The notes: generated by a model from the letters alone, not told the origin. Shown: positions 18,915 to 29,458, counted from the stretch's first letter. The stretch is DNA of 64,000 nt from Candidatus Pantoea gossypiicola (GCF_008632075.1 NZ_VWVM01000003.1:1-64000), one strand, 5' to 3'. Made by a program: numbers and translations.

Positions 18915-19897
18915 TTAAACGTCATCTTCCGCTGATGATCACCTTGCTGGTGTTTGTGGCGGGTTACCTGTTTTGTCTGAGTCAGTTCCCGGGCTTTGCT
19001 TCAACCCGGGTCATCTGCAATATCCTGACCGATAACGCCTTCCTCGGGATTATCGCCGTCGGCATGACCTTTGTGATTTTGTCGGGTGGTATCGATCTGT
19101 CTGTCGGCGCGGTGATCGCCTTTACCGGCGTTTTTCTGGCGCGGGCAATTGGTGATTTTCATATCGATCCGTTGCTGGCGTTTGCACTGATTCTGTCACT
19201 GGGTGCGCTGTTCGGTGCCATGATGGGCTGGCTGATTGATGCCCTGAAGATCCCGGCCTTTATTATTACGCTGGCGGGGATGTTTTTCCTGCGCGGCTGT
19301 TCTTATCTGGTGTCCGAGAATTCGATTCCCATCGATCATCCGTTTTACACCCTGCTGTCCAGCCTGGCGTGGAAAGTGCCGGGCGGAGGGCGTCTTAGTC
19401 TGCTGGCGGTGATTATGCTGGTGGTGGTGTTGGGCGGGATTATTCTGGCGCACCGCACGCGGTTTGGTAACCGGGTTTACGCCATCGGCGGCAATATGAC
19501 GTCGGCTCAGTTGATGGGGGTTTCAACCCGAGCCACCACCATTAAGATTTATATGCTTTCCACCACGCTGGCGACGCTGGCGGGCATCGTGTTCTCGATC
19601 TATACCTCGGCAGGTTATGCGCTGGCCGGGTTGGGTGTGGAGCTGGATGCAATTGCGTCGGTGGTGATCGGCGGCACGCTGCTGTCGGGTGGTGTGGGGA
19701 CGGTGCTGGGCACGCTGTTTGGTGTGCTGATTCAGGGGCTGATCCAGACCTGGATTAATTTCGACGGCACGCTGAGTTCGTGGTGGACCAAGATCGCCAT
19801 CGGGGTCCTGCTGTTTGCGTTTATCGCGTTGCAGCGGTTGCTGACGGTAATCTGGGATCGTCAGCAGAACGCGCCGGTTAAACGCATCCCTACCTGA
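18911..19897 (+). CDS. yjfF: Galactofuranose ABC transporter permease YjfF
   Basis: The second permease, 328 residues, starts MIKRHLPLMITLLVF at the ATGA overlap with ytfT. It carries the same family region (VGMTFVILSGGIDLSVGAVIA). Operon order ytfQ-ytfR-ytfT-yjfF is as in E. coli, but there the operon lies elsewhere on the chromosome, next to ppa/fbp, not beside ydgJ/cnu. A strong terminator follows at 19917. Confidence 0.95.
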   Translation: MIKRHLPLMITLLVFVAGYLFCLSQFPGFASTRVICNILTDNAFLGIIAVGMTFVILSGGIDLSVGAVIAFTGVFLARAIGDFHIDPLLAFALILSLGALFGAMMGWLIDALKIPAFIITLAGMFFLRGCSYLVSENSIPIDHPFYTLLSSLAWKVPGGGRLSLLAVIMLVVVLGGIILAHRTRFGNRVYAIGGNMTSAQLMGVSTRATTIKIYMLSTTLATLAGIVFSIYTSAGYALAGLGVELDAIASVVIGGTLLSGGVGTVLGTLFGVLIQGLIQTWINFDGTLSSWWTKIAIGVLLFAFIALQRLLTVIWDRQQNAPVKRIPT

Positions 19898-19916
19898 GTA
19901 CTGAGTATCCTGGATA

Positions 19917-19942
19917 AAGGCGGCTCTCAGGAGCCGCCTTTT
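19917..19942. terminator. Bidirectional terminator between yjfF and the GNAT gene
   Basis: AAAGGCGGCTC, loop TC, and GAGCCGCCTTTT form a perfect stem with A and T tracts on either side. It serves the convergent genes yjfF and GNAT, ending two bases before the GNAT stop. Confidence 0.85.
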
Positions 19943-19943
19943 A

Positions 19944-20408
19944 CTACGCCAGATGCAACACCATCACCGTGACGTCTTCACCCGCTATGTGCCGCTGTTC
20001 GACCACCCGCCATCCTGAACGCTGATAGTATGCCTGTTGATCGGGTGTATAGAGCCAGAGCTCGCCAATCTGCTGGTGTTTTGCCCGGGCAATCGCCCGC
20101 TGGATCAAGGCTTTCGCCACGCCCTGGCCCCGGAATTTCTTATCCGTCACCACTTCGCCAATCCAGTATTCCCGTGCCGCGATGTCGTCCAGTTCATAAC
20201 GGATGACGCTACAGGTCGCGATAACCGTTTCGCCGTCCGATGTGGCGACGAGGGTAAATTCTGCCCAGGCGGTCTGATTCCGTTTAGTTAAACGCGTAAG
20301 TATAGTGGGCTGATGCGACCATGCAGGAAGATGTGACCATTCGGTGTGCAGCAGTTGTGCGGTTTGTGAGGCGTAGTCAGGATGCTGGTTCAGATCGGCA
20401 ATTTGCAT
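19944..20408 (-). CDS. GNAT family N-acetyltransferase
   Basis: A 154-residue protein with acetyl-CoA-binding motif A, RGQGVAKALI (R93 to about 102), after the strand IGEVVTDKKF. A later YYQRSGWRVVE is the usual end of the fold. The acceptor is not predictable from sequence. I start at ATG 20408 (MQIADLNQHPDY), preceded by AAGGTGAAAG; the longer frame starts in unlikely sequence. It is a single gene, convergent with yjfF, and not obviously linked to sugar metabolism. Confidence 0.85.
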   Translation of the reverse strand: MQIADLNQHPDYASQTAQLLHTEWSHLPAWSHQPTILTRLTKRNQTAWAEFTLVATSDGETVIATCSVIRYELDDIAAREYWIGEVVTDKKFRGQGVAKALIQRAIARAKHQQIGELWLYTPDQQAYYQRSGWRVVEQRHIAGEDVTVMVLHLA

Positions 20409-20558
20409 GGCGCTTTCACCTTGTTTTATCAGGTATGTAGCAATACAGGCTGATGGAGGAAAGTTCAAGATGATGAAAGAGTAGGGTTATAGCAAAGACT
20501 AAAACGCTCTTTTGTATGTCCGTAAAAACAATCGCTATGGGATTTGGGTGCAAGGTCA

Positions 20559-20654
20559 GGAATGGTATGCCTGATCGCAAAGAATTCCCGCATCCATGCG
20601 GATCGGCCGCGCCATCCCTGGCGCGGACGCTTTGCTCTTCAGGCATACCATTCC
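20559..20654. repeat. Structured intergenic repeat, copy 1
   Basis: Outer arms GGAATGGTATGCCTGA (20559-20574) and its exact complement (20639-20654) enclose two hairpins: CCGCAT-CC-ATGCGG at 20588-20601 and CCGCGCCA-TCCC-TGGCGCGG at 20607-20626. After the second hairpin comes GACGCTTTGCTCTTC, a tail shared in similar form with the copy at 30594. Confidence 0.75.
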
Positions 20655-20805
20655 TTCCCGATTGGGCTTAATCATTGCTGTAAAAGGCAGTGCGAAATTG
20701 AAAGAGTGGAGTGCACAGTTGCAGCGAAATGGGACTTTCGCAGTAGGGGCTTTTATTACATGCTGAGCTTTTGAATATTCGCAAAAATGCAAAATTAAGG
20801 AGGGG

Positions 20806-20898
20806 ATGGCGGGCAGTGGAGTAAAGCGTCCGCCGCATGGATGCGGCGGCAGAGCCTACAGGGATGTATTTACGGCGTCTTTACGCAACGCCCGCCAT
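20806..20898. repeat. Structured intergenic repeat, copy 2 (opposite orientation)
   Basis: Outer arms ATGGCGGGC (20806-20814) and GCCCGCCAT (20890-20898) enclose CCGCCGCAT-GG-ATGCGGCGG (20830-20849) and TACA-GGGA-TGTA (20857-20868). The apices are the reverse complement of those in the copy at 20559, so the element points the other way. Confidence 0.65.
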
Positions 20899-20991
20899 TT
20901 CCGACTGAATTGCACTGATTCTCAACCAAACGGCGCTTTGCCTTTCCTGAAACTATCTTTTAAAGAGTCCTAAAGTGCCAATGATCGCTAA

Positions 20992-22491
20992 TTAACGTTT
21001 TAACCGGTAATAAGCTTCATTCCAGCGCAGCGCGTCTTTAAACGCAGGCAAGGTGGTGTGCTCATCAATCACCAGCACTTCGATATCGTTCATCTCACCG
21101 TACAGATACATATCGTCGAGCGTCAGCGCCTGACTGAACACCGTATGGTGCGCACCGCCGCCCAGAATCCACGCTTCGGAAGCGGTCGCCAGTGAAGGCT
21201 GCGCTTTCCACAGTGCGCGGGCAACCGGCAACTTCGGCAGCGGTTTCGGCTGCTCGATAGCATCTACCACGTTAACCAGCAGACGGAAACGGTCACCCAT
21301 ATCGATTACGCTGGCGTTAACCGCACGGCCCGCTGGCGTGGAGAAAATCATCCGCGCCGGGTCGGCTTTATCGCCAATGCCGAGGAACTGCACATCAATC
21401 AACGGTTTCTCTTCAATGGCGATCGACGGACAGACTTCCAGCATGTGTGAGCCAAGCACCAGATCGTTGCCCGGTGAAAAGTGATAGGTGTAATCCTCCA
21501 TAAATGAAGTACCACCTTTACGGTCGCCAGCCAGCACTTTGAAAATGCGCAGCAGCGCAGCGGTCTTCCAGTCACCTTCGCCGGCGAAACCATAACCCTG
21601 ACCCATCAGACGCTGAACCGCCAGACCGGGCAACTGCGTCATGCCGTGCAGCGTCTGGAAGTTAGTGGTAAAGGCGTGGCAGCCTTCCGCGTCCAGGAAA
21701 CGCTTCAGGCCCAGCTCGATGCGCGCGGCATCCAGCACGTTCTGACGTTTTTCGCCGCCAGATGAAGCAACATCGGTAAAGCGATACAGGCTTTCATATT
21801 CGTCGATCAGTGCATTCACGTCGCCATCGCTGACGCCATTGATCACCTCAACCAGATCGCCCACGCCCCAGCCATTCACTGAATAGCCGAACTGAATCTG
21901 TGCGGCAACCTTATCACCTTCGGTCACGGCCACTTCACGCATGTTGTCGCCAAAACGGGCGACTTTCAGCTGCTGGCTGGCCTGTTTTGCCAGCGCTGCA
22001 CGCATCCAGTTCCCCAGACGCTGCTGACTGGCGCTGTCTTTCCAGTGACCGGTCACCACGCTGTGCTGGAGGCCCATGCGCGCCCCGATGAAACCGAACT
22101 CACGGCCGCCGTGCGCGGTCTGGTTCAGGTTCATAAAGTCCATGTCCATGCTGTCCCATGGGATCTCCGCATTGAACTGGGTATGGAATTGCAGCAGCGG
22201 CTTATTCAGCACGCTCAGACCGCCAATCCACATTTTGGCCGGAGAAAAGGTGTGCAGCCAGGTAATGATCCCGACGCACTGCTTGTCATAGTTGGCGTCG
22301 CGGCACAGGGCCAGGGCTTCATCCGGTGACTTCACCAGCGGTTTCAACTCCAGATGCACGGGTAAGCCGGCCTGATTCAACCCTTCGACGACCTGACGTG
22401 CATTCTGTTCAACCTGGCGTAACGTCTCCGGCCCGTAGAGGTGCTGCGTGCCGATGACAAACCACACGCTGTAGTTGTTTGACTGTTCCAT
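20992..22491 (-). CDS. araA: L-arabinose isomerase
   Basis: AraA converts L-arabinose to L-ribulose. The protein has 499 residues (E. coli 500) and typical blocks such as [19 protein letters not shown] and the metal-site region [33 protein letters not shown] precedes the ATG at 22491. It follows araB on the same strand, but 203 bases separate them instead of the short gap of E. coli, and araD does not follow. Confidence 0.97.
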   Translation of the reverse strand: MEQSNNYSVWFVIGTQHLYGPETLRQVEQNARQVVEGLNQAGLPVHLELKPLVKSPDEALALCRDANYDKQCVGIITWLHTFSPAKMWIGGLSVLNKPLLQFHTQFNAEIPWDSMDMDFMNLNQTAHGGREFGFIGARMGLQHSVVTGHWKDSASQQRLGNWMRAALAKQASQQLKVARFGDNMREVAVTEGDKVAAQIQFGYSVNGWGVGDLVEVINGVSDGDVNALIDEYESLYRFTDVASSGGEKRQNVLDAARIELGLKRFLDAEGCHAFTTNFQTLHGMTQLPGLAVQRLMGQGYGFAGEGDWKTAALLRIFKVLAGDRKGGTSFMEDYTYHFSPGNDLVLGSHMLEVCPSIAIEEKPLIDVQFLGIGDKADPARMIFSTPAGRAVNASVIDMGDRFRLLVNVVDAIEQPKPLPKLPVARALWKAQPSLATASEAWILGGGAHHTVFSQALTLDDMYLYGEMNDIEVLVIDEHTTLPAFKDALRWNEAYYRLKR

Positions 22492-22559
22492 AAAACCACT
22501 CCTTTACTTTGAGCCGACCTTAGTGGGCTAATTTATTTGTCAGTCTGAACCCGGGCAGT

Positions 22560-22690
22560 GCTCACACAGGCTGCTTTAGCAACCCGAACGCCCTGAAGTG
22601 CGACCCTGAAGGACCGAGCACCGCGAGTAATCCTCACGTACTCCGTGTACGCCTGCTTGTTCCGCGCTGTCCGTGTCCAGACTGCCTGCA
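22560..22690. repeat. Possible repetitive element inserted between araB and araA
   Basis: The araB-araA gap contains a compact GC-rich sequence with a direct repeat of CCCTGAAG, a small inverted repeat CGTAC-TCCGT-GTACG (22637-22651), and motifs (CTCACGTACTCCGTGTACGC) that resemble ERIC-like intergenic repeats of enterobacteria. It is transcribed within the operon. The class is a guess from appearance. Confidence 0.35.
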
Positions 22691-22694
22691 ACAA

Positions 22695-24398
22695 TTACGC
22701 CTGTTGGGCCAGGCGCGTAGCGGAAGCGGGGCGGGCGGCGTATTGCGGTTCTGCCGTCACGCACCATTGTTGATAGCGTTGATAAAGTTGTTGATAGCGG
22801 GCGACGCGCGCCGGATCAGGCTGCAGCGTCACGGCAATCGGACTGGCCATGACCTGCTGTGCATCCGGGACGCTGGCGTGAACGCCGGCGGCGACGGCGG
22901 CGAAAATGGCTGCACCCAGCGCACAGCACTCGTCAGAAGCGACGATATCCAGTGGCCGGTTCATCACATCGCAGCAGGTCTGCATAATTGCCGGGGATTT
23001 CCGCGCGATGCCACCGAGTGTCAGAATGCTCTCTACCGGGATCTGCTGCTGCTCGAAGCACTCCATGATGGCGCGTGCGCCAAACGCGGTTGCCGCGACC
23101 AGACCACCAAACAGCGCGGGGGCATCGGTGCCCAGATTCAGGTCAGTAATCACCCCTTTCAGCCGCTGATTGGCGTTTGGCGTGCGCCGACCGTTAAACC
23201 AGTCCAGCACCACCGGCAGATGGTCGAGTTGCGGATTGGCAGCCCAGGCCTCGGTCAGATCTTTAATCAGATTCTTTTGCATCTCCGCCAGCTGAGGCTT
23301 CAGCTCAGGATGCTGCTGCGCCGCCAGCTGTAACGGCCAGCCCAGTAAACGGCTGAACCAGGCGTAGATATCACCAAAGGCAGACTGACCCGCCTCCAGT
23401 CCGATAGCACCTGGCATGACGCTGCCATCGACCTGACCACAGATGCCTTTGATATCGCGATCGCCGACTTTATCTGCGTCAGCAATCAGGATGTCGCAGG
23501 TGGATGTGCCGATCACTTTCACCAGGGTATAGGGTTTAGCTCCGCCACCGACTGCGCCCATATGGCAGTCAAACGCGCCACCGGAGAGCGTGACGGTTTG
23601 CGTCAGGCCCAGACGCTGTGCCCACTCCGGGCTGAGCGTGCCAACCGGCAGATCGGCGGTCCAGGTATCCCTGAACAGCGGCGAGTCGAGCTGCTGGGTT
23701 AACAGCGGGTCGAGTGCATTAAGGAAATCAACATCGGGCAGGCCGTTCCAGTCGCCGTGCCACAGCGCTTTATGCCCGGCCGCACAGCGACCACGGCGCA
23801 GCTTATCTGGCGCGGTCGTGCCGCTTAACAGGGCAGGTATCCAATCGCACAGCTCGACCCAGGAGACCGCGGCCTCACGCACTGCCGCATCTTCACGCGA
23901 CACGTGCAGAATCTTCGCCCAGAACCACTCCGAGGAGTAAATGCCGCCGATATAGCGGCTGTAATCCTGGAAGCGGCCGCTGTGACACAGCTGATTGATC
24001 TCTTCTGCTTCTTCTATCGCCGTGTGATCTTTCCACAACACAAACATCGCGTTGGGGTTCTCCGCGAACTCCGGGCGCAGCGCCAGCACGTTGCCGTCGC
24101 GGTCAATTGGCGCCGGGGTTGAGCCGGTGCTGTCAACGCCAATGCCGACCACGGCGGCGCGTTGATCGTCGCTCAGTGCATTCAGCACGCCGAGCAGCGC
24201 CTGCTCCATCGCGTCGATGTAATCCTGTGGATGGTGACGAAAACGGTTAGTGTGCGGATCGCTGTATAAGCCCTGCTGCCAGCGCGGATAGCTGCACACC
24301 GCACTCTGCAGCTCTTTGCCGCGATGACAATCTACGGCCAGCGCACGCACCGAATCACTACCAAAGTCCAGCCCAAGGGTGATGGCTCCAGCACGCAT
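22695..24398 (-). CDS. araB: L-ribulokinase
   Basis: AraB phosphorylates L-ribulose to L-ribulose 5-phosphate. It is 567 residues (E. coli 566), a FGGY-family kinase with the N-terminal phosphate motif [16 protein letters not shown] and the C-terminal ATP region [25 protein letters not shown] precedes the ATG at 24398. The gene heads the araBA operon, divergent from araFGH, so one intergenic region can control both. The next enzyme, AraD epimerase, is not encoded in the window. Confidence 0.96.
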   Translation of the reverse strand: MRAGAITLGLDFGSDSVRALAVDCHRGKELQSAVCSYPRWQQGLYSDPHTNRFRHHPQDYIDAMEQALLGVLNALSDDQRAAVVGIGVDSTGSTPAPIDRDGNVLALRPEFAENPNAMFVLWKDHTAIEEAEEINQLCHSGRFQDYSRYIGGIYSSEWFWAKILHVSREDAAVREAAVSWVELCDWIPALLSGTTAPDKLRRGRCAAGHKALWHGDWNGLPDVDFLNALDPLLTQQLDSPLFRDTWTADLPVGTLSPEWAQRLGLTQTVTLSGGAFDCHMGAVGGGAKPYTLVKVIGTSTCDILIADADKVGDRDIKGICGQVDGSVMPGAIGLEAGQSAFGDIYAWFSRLLGWPLQLAAQQHPELKPQLAEMQKNLIKDLTEAWAANPQLDHLPVVLDWFNGRRTPNANQRLKGVITDLNLGTDAPALFGGLVAATAFGARAIMECFEQQQIPVESILTLGGIARKSPAIMQTCCDVMNRPLDIVASDECCALGAAIFAAVAAGVHASVPDAQQVMASPIAVTLQPDPARVARYQQLYQRYQQWCVTAEPQYAARPASATRLAQQA

Positions 24399-24763
24399 CG
24401 GAATCTCCTGTCGTTAGTTAACTCCTGTATCCTGGGTTCGGCGCGCCAAATCAGTTAGTCATGACTGGCTGACAATATGCACTTTCCTGCCATCGGCAGT
24501 GATTTTGTGATCCATTGCAAAAGTTAATCTCCGGTTAAATTTGCTGAATATATGGATCATTTTGTCGTGATTTTAAGATGTGATACCGCTCTACATTTTT
24601 CTCCGCTAATACCGCTAAAACTAGCCCAGCGTCTGGACAGGCTGACAACACATAGCAACCTAACGCACTGATTTATGGCTGTACCCTCAAAACAAGACCA
24701 ACTGGTAGCGCTTACACCGATTCGTTATGAGCAGCGAAAAATAACCTGGTACCGGAGAGCATC
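24399..24763. promoter_or_regulatory. Divergent araB / araF control region
   Basis: The 365 bases between araB and araF carry no gene. At 24542-24566, read on the minus strand, CGACAAAATGATCCATATATTCAGC-like sequence (quoted part: ATGATCCATATATTCAGC) matches the E. coli araI half-site core TATCCATA and the following half-site in spacing. Near 24508 a TGTGATCCATTGCA could be a CRP-type site. These positions suit activation of araBA by AraC; an araF-proximal site is not clear to me. Confidence 0.45.
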
Positions 24764-25747
24764 ATGCATAAATTCACTAAAGCATTCGCGGCCATCGGCC
24801 TGGCAGCGGTTATGTCACAATCCGCTATCGCCGAGACCATGAAGCTGGGTTTTTTGGTCAAGCAACCCGAGGAACCCTGGTTCCAGACTGAATGGAAATT
24901 CGCCGACAAAGCGGGCAAAGATCTTGGCTTTGATGTCATCAAAATTGCCGTGCCGGATGGTGAAAAAACCCTGAATGCCATCGACAGCCTGGCGGCGAAT
25001 GGCGCGAAAGGTTTTGTTATCTGTACCCCCGATCCGAAACTCGGCTCGGCCATCATGGCGAAAGCACGTGGCTACGGTCTGAAAGTCATCGCCGTGGATG
25101 ACCAGTTCGTGACTGCCAAAGGCAAGCCAATGGACACCGTGCCGCTGGTGATGATGGCGGCCACCAAAATTGGTGAGCGCCAGGGCCAGGAACTCTATAA
25201 AGAGATGCAGAAACGCGGCTGGGATGTGAAAACCACCGGCGTGATGGCGATTACCGCGAATGAACTTGATACCGCACGTCGTCGTACCGGCGGCTCAATG
25301 GACGCGATCAAAGCTGCAGGCTTCCCGGCAGCGCAGATCTACCAGGTGCCAACCAAATCTAACGATATCCCAGGCGCGTTTGACGCCGGTAACTCCCTGC
25401 TGGTTCAGCATCCTGAAGTTAAACACTGGCTGGTTGTCGGCATGAACGACAATACCGTGCTGGGCGGCGTGCGTGCCACCGAAGGTCAGGGCTTTAAAGC
25501 GGCTGACGTCATCGGTATCGGTATCAACGGCGTGGATGCCATCAGTGAACTGTCGAAAGACAAGGCGACCGGCTTCTACGGTTCGCTGCTGCCAAGCCCG
25601 GATATCCACGGCTACAAAAGCAGCCAGATGCTCTACAACTGGGTCAGCAAAGGTGAAGAGCCACCGAAATTCACCGAAGTCACCGATGTGGTGCTGATCA
25701 CCCGTGACAACTTCAAAACTGAGCTGGCGAAAAAAGGACTGATGTAA
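24764..25747 (+). CDS. araF: L-arabinose ABC transporter, periplasmic binding protein
   Basis: AraF binds L-arabinose in the periplasm. The 327-residue protein (E. coli 329) has a signal peptide MHKFTKAFAAIGLAAVMSQS with cleavage after AIA, and the mature start ETMKLGFLVKQPEEPWFQTEW equals that of E. coli AraF. It is the first gene of araFGH. A strong hairpin lies between it and araG. Confidence 0.97.
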   Translation: MHKFTKAFAAIGLAAVMSQSAIAETMKLGFLVKQPEEPWFQTEWKFADKAGKDLGFDVIKIAVPDGEKTLNAIDSLAANGAKGFVICTPDPKLGSAIMAKARGYGLKVIAVDDQFVTAKGKPMDTVPLVMMAATKIGERQGQELYKEMQKRGWDVKTTGVMAITANELDTARRRTGGSMDAIKAAGFPAAQIYQVPTKSNDIPGAFDAGNSLLVQHPEVKHWLVVGMNDNTVLGGVRATEGQGFKAADVIGIGINGVDAISELSKDKATGFYGSLLPSPDIHGYKSSQMLYNWVSKGEEPPKFTEVTDVVLITRDNFKTELAKKGLM

Positions 25748-25794
25748 CTCTGAGCCTGTCGGGCTGTCCGCAGCCTGGCATCCTTAATAGCCGA

Positions 25795-25832
25795 TTTCGC
25801 GCCGCCCGCCCTGACAGGCCGGTGGCGCGAAA
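25795..25832 (+). other. Intercistronic hairpin between araF and araG
   Basis: TTTCGCGCC and GGCGCGAAA form a perfect 9-bp stem around a GC-rich 20-base loop, ending just before the araG ribosome-binding site. It could protect the araF message from 3' decay and dampen araG translation, as REP-type hairpins do between binding-protein and permease genes. Confidence 0.6.
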
Positions 25833-25846
25833 GAGTGAGGATCAAC

Positions 25847-27367
25847 ATGAACACTGATTCAGCATTTCTGTCGTTTCATGGCATCAGTAAAACCTTTCCT
25901 GGCGTGAAAGCGTTGCAGGATATCTCCTTCGACTGCCGGGGCGGTGAAGTCCATGCGTTGATGGGCGAAAACGGCGCAGGCAAATCGACGCTGTTAAAAA
26001 TACTCAGCGGCAGTTATCAGCCGAGCGGCGGTGAGATTCGTATTAAAGGCAAGCCGATGAGCTTTCAGCGCACCACAGATGCGCTTGACGCGGGCGTCGC
26101 CATTATTTACCAGGAACTGCATCTGGTACCGGAAATGAGCGTGGCGGAGAACATCTATCTCGGTCAGATTCCGCACAAGCACGGGCTGGTCAATCGTAAG
26201 CTGATGCGCTTTGAGGCGGGCGTGCAGCTGAAAAATCTCGGCATGGATATCGATCCTGATATGCCGCTGAAATACCTGTCGCTGGGACAGTGGCAGATGG
26301 TTGAGATTGCCAAAGCGCTGGCGCGCAACGCGCGCATTATCGCCTTTGATGAGCCAACCAGCTCCCTGTCGGCGCGAGAAATCGACAACCTGTTCCGCGT
26401 CATCCGCCAGCTCCGCGAGGAGGGCCGGGTGGTGCTCTACGTTTCTCACCGCATGGAGGAGATCTTTGCCCTCAGCGATGCCATCACCGTCTTCAAAGAT
26501 GGTCGCTACGTGCGAACCTTTACTGATATGGCCAACACTCATCATGACGATCTGGTGCAGGCGATGGTGGGACGTAACCTGGGTGATATTTATGGCTACT
26601 CACCGCGAGCCAAAGGCGACGTGCGGCTGGAGCTGGACAAGGTTGAAGCGAAGGGCGTGCGGACGCCGATTTCGCTGAAAGTTCATGCTGGTGAAATCGT
26701 CGGGCTGTTTGGCCTGGTCGGAGCCGGACGCAGTGAACTGCTGAAAGGATTATTTGGTGGCACGCGGCTGCGTGGCGGTCAGGTGATCCTGGACGGCAAA
26801 CCGCTGCCGCTGCGTGAACCCATCGATGCTATTCGTGCGGGCATCATGCTCTGCCCGGAAGACCGCAAAGCCGAAGGCATTATTCCCGTGCACTCGGTGC
26901 GCGACAACATCAACATCAGCGCCCGTCGTCATAATCTTACCGCCGGGTGCCTGATTAAAAACGGCTGGGAAAACAAAAACGCCGACAGCCATATCCGCTC
27001 GCTGAACATCAAAACGCCCAGCGCCGATCAGCTGATCATGAACCTCTCCGGCGGTAACCAACAGAAGGCGATTCTGGGACGCTGGCTCTCCGAAGATATG
27101 AAAGTGATCCTGCTGGATGAGCCAACGCGCGGTATCGATGTCGGTGCCAAACATGAAATTTATAACCTGATTTATCAGCTGGCAAACCGGGGCATTGCGG
27201 TGCTGTTCGCCTCCAGCGATTTACCGGAAGTGATGGGCCTGGCCGATCGCATCGTGGTGATGCGTGAAGGTGCCATTGCCGGTGAACTGCTGCACGACGA
27301 CGCCACGGAGCAGCAGACGCTGAGCCTGGCGATGCCCAAAACCACTCAAGCGGCCGCCGTGGCCTGA
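25847..27367 (+). CDS. araG: L-arabinose ABC transporter, tandem ATP-binding protein
   Basis: AraG powers arabinose uptake. It is 506 residues (E. coli 504). Domain 1 has Walker [10 protein letters not shown] (40-48) and AFDEPTSSL; domain 2 has the signature [12 protein letters not shown] and [13 protein letters not shown] start at ATG 25847, with GTGAGG in front, rather than four codons upstream. It is 12 bases from araH. Confidence 0.96.
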   Translation: MNTDSAFLSFHGISKTFPGVKALQDISFDCRGGEVHALMGENGAGKSTLLKILSGSYQPSGGEIRIKGKPMSFQRTTDALDAGVAIIYQELHLVPEMSVAENIYLGQIPHKHGLVNRKLMRFEAGVQLKNLGMDIDPDMPLKYLSLGQWQMVEIAKALARNARIIAFDEPTSSLSAREIDNLFRVIRQLREEGRVVLYVSHRMEEIFALSDAITVFKDGRYVRTFTDMANTHHDDLVQAMVGRNLGDIYGYSPRAKGDVRLELDKVEAKGVRTPISLKVHAGEIVGLFGLVGAGRSELLKGLFGGTRLRGGQVILDGKPLPLREPIDAIRAGIMLCPEDRKAEGIIPVHSVRDNINISARRHNLTAGCLIKNGWENKNADSHIRSLNIKTPSADQLIMNLSGGNQQKAILGRWLSEDMKVILLDEPTRGIDVGAKHEIYNLIYQLANRGIAVLFASSDLPEVMGLADRIVVMREGAIAGELLHDDATEQQTLSLAMPKTTQAAAVA

Positions 27368-27379
27368 CAGGAGATCATC

Positions 27380-28363
27380 ATGGCTTCATCCACGACCTCA
27401 AATACGCCGCAGCCTGCTTCACGCGGCGGCCTGCAGTTAGGTCGCATCTGGGACAACTTCGGCATGCTGGTTGTCTTTGCACTGCTGTTTATTGTCTGTG
27501 CGATTTTTGTGCCGAACTTCGGCTCGTTTATCAATATGAAAGGCTTAGGGCTGGCGATGTCGATGTCCGGCATGGTCGCCTGCGGCATGCTGTTCTGTCT
27601 GGCCTCCGGGGATTTCGACCTGTCGGTCGCCTCGGTTATCGCCTGTGCGGGTGTGGTGACCGCCGTGGTGATTAACATGACCGAAAGCCTGTGGATTGGC
27701 GTGGCAGCCGGTCTGGTGCTGGGTATGATCACCGGCTTTATCAACGGCTTTGTGATTGCCCGACTCAAGATCAATGCGCTGATCACCACGCTGGCGACCA
27801 TGCAGATCGTGCGCGGCCTGGCCTATATCTTCTCTGACGGTAAAGCGGTCGGGATTGAAGATGAGCGCTTCTTTGAACTGGGCTTTGCCAACTGGCTTGG
27901 CGTGCCTGCACCCATCTGGCTGACGCTGGCGACCATGCTGATCTTCGGCTTCCTGCTTAACAAAACCACCTTTGGCCGTAATACCCTGGCGATTGGCGGC
28001 AATGAAGAGGCCGCACGACTGGCCGGTGTGCCGGTGGTGCGAACCCGTATCATCATCTTCATTCTTTCCGGCCTGGTGTCGGCGGCGGCAGGCATCATTC
28101 TGGCGTCGCGTATGACCAGCGGTCAGCCCATGACCTCCATCGGCTATGAGCTGGTGGTGATTTCTGCCTGCGTACTGGGCGGCGTGTCACTGAAGGGCGG
28201 CATCGGCAAGATCTCCTACGTGGTGGCAGGGGTGTTAATTCTCGGCACCGTCGAGAATGCGATGAATTTATTGAATATCTCGCCATTCTCACAGTATGTG
28301 GTGCGCGGTCTGATACTGTTAGCTGCGGTGATATTTGACCGTTACAAACAGAAAAAAGCCTGA
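27380..28363 (+). CDS. araH: L-arabinose ABC transporter permease
   Basis: AraH is the permease subunit, 327 residues with about ten helices. The family region [21 protein letters not shown] is present, and the end [17 protein letters not shown] is like E. coli AraH. The start follows CAGGAGATCATC. It lies between araG and araC on the same strand. Confidence 0.96.
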   Translation: MASSTTSNTPQPASRGGLQLGRIWDNFGMLVVFALLFIVCAIFVPNFGSFINMKGLGLAMSMSGMVACGMLFCLASGDFDLSVASVIACAGVVTAVVINMTESLWIGVAAGLVLGMITGFINGFVIARLKINALITTLATMQIVRGLAYIFSDGKAVGIEDERFFELGFANWLGVPAPIWLTLATMLIFGFLLNKTTFGRNTLAIGGNEEAARLAGVPVVRTRIIIFILSGLVSAAAGIILASRMTSGQPMTSIGYELVVISACVLGGVSLKGGIGKISYVVAGVLILGTVENAMNLLNISPFSQYVVRGLILLAAVIFDRYKQKKA

Positions 28364-28439
28364 TTGCGCGAGCCGTTGGCCCGCAGACGCTGACGCCTCT
28401 GCGGGCTATCTGAACAATAACAGACTGAGTGAGGACGCT

Positions 28440-29357
28440 ATGTATCACCGCGAATTACCGGCCGGGCAGCAAAACCCCTTGTTGCCGGGCTATTCATTCA
28501 ATGCCTGGCTGGTGGCGGGGCTGACGCCCATCACCGCTGATGGCCCGCTCGATTTCTTTATCGATCGCCCACACGGCATGAAAGGTTACATTCTGAACCT
28601 CACCATCAAAGGTAAAGGGCGGGTATTCGACGGCGAGCGGGCATTTGACTGCGAGCCCGGCGAAATGCTGCTGTTTCAGCCAAAAACCGCGCACTATTAT
28701 GGGCGAGCGCCGGACAGCCCGCAGTGGTTCCACCGCTGGGTCTATTTCCGTCCACGCGCCTACTGGCACGACTGGCTGCGCTGGCAGGATGAGCAGGAGG
28801 GCGTAGGACGACTGCTGCTGCCGGAATCGCTGCGTGGCGAGTTCGACCGATTGTTTGCCAGTATCGAACAGACCCACAACTCGGGCCGCCGCTTTGCGGA
28901 AGAGCTGGCGATGAACCTGCTGGAGCGGCTGCTGCTGCGCGCCGTTGAAGAAGATCCGCGCAGCCATCAGTTAATCCGCGATCCGCGCGTCATCGAAGCC
29001 TGTCAGTATGTCACTAATCATCTTGCCAGCGAGGTCAGGATTGAAGAGGTGGCGCGCCACGTCTGTCTGTCACCGTCGCGGCTGGCGCACCTTTTTCGCG
29101 AGCAGATGGGGGTGAACCTGCTGCGCTGGCGCGAAGATCAGCGCGTTATCCGCGCGAAACTGCTGCTGCAAACCACCCAGGAACCCATCGCGTCGGTCGG
29201 GCGTGAAGTGGGTTACGACGACCAGCTTTATTTCTCACGCGTCTTTCGCAAGCGTGTTGGCGTCAGTCCCAGCGACTTCCGCCGCCGCAATCAGGATGCG
29301 CACGACAGCCTGGCGGCGCAGACAGCCTGGCCCCTGGCGCGAAGTGCTATCTCTTAG
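28440..29357 (+). CDS. araC: Arabinose operon regulator AraC
   Basis: AraC senses L-arabinose through an N-terminal cupin domain and binds DNA with two C-terminal helix-turn-helix motifs. The protein is 305 residues from ATG 28440 (GAGGACGCT in front). Blocks [20 protein letters not shown] (sugar-binding arm and pocket) and [25 protein letters not shown] match E. coli AraC (292 residues), with a somewhat longer tail. In E. coli araC is divergent from araBAD; here it lies directly after araH and could be cotranscribed with araFGH. Confidence 0.93.
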   Translation: MYHRELPAGQQNPLLPGYSFNAWLVAGLTPITADGPLDFFIDRPHGMKGYILNLTIKGKGRVFDGERAFDCEPGEMLLFQPKTAHYYGRAPDSPQWFHRWVYFRPRAYWHDWLRWQDEQEGVGRLLLPESLRGEFDRLFASIEQTHNSGRRFAEELAMNLLERLLLRAVEEDPRSHQLIRDPRVIEACQYVTNHLASEVRIEEVARHVCLSPSRLAHLFREQMGVNLLRWREDQRVIRAKLLLQTTQEPIASVGREVGYDDQLYFSRVFRKRVGVSPSDFRRRNQDAHDSLAAQTAWPLARSAIS

Positions 29358-29424
29358 TTTTTTCGGGGGATTCCGCCTTGTTCTCACCTGGTTAATAGTC
29401 TTAAATCAATCAGGTTATCAACTA

Positions 29425-29445
29425 AGAGCCTGCCAGGCAGGCTCT
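29425..29445 (+). promoter_or_regulatory. Perfect 21-base palindrome in front of ydgJ
   Basis: AGAGCCTGCC, one central A, and GGCAGGCTCT form a perfect inverted repeat. It ends just before the GAGAGGAA ribosome-binding site of ydgJ. No T run follows, so an operator or leader hairpin that affects translation is likelier than a terminator. It could also end araC messages. Confidence 0.5.
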
Positions 29446-29458
29446 GAGAGGAATCCAA

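Larger units (their letters stand above)
20409..20991. other. Intergenic region between the GNAT gene and araA, with two structured repeats
   Basis: No gene is supported in these 580 bases. They hold two multi-hairpin elements, 20559-20654 and 20806-20898, described separately. I did not find a classic terminator for araA. Confidence 0.6.

Noticed and set aside
20409..20991. CRISPR-like repeats near araA
   Set aside because: The repeats are inverted hairpins, not regularly spaced direct repeats with unique spacers, and no cas genes are present in the window.
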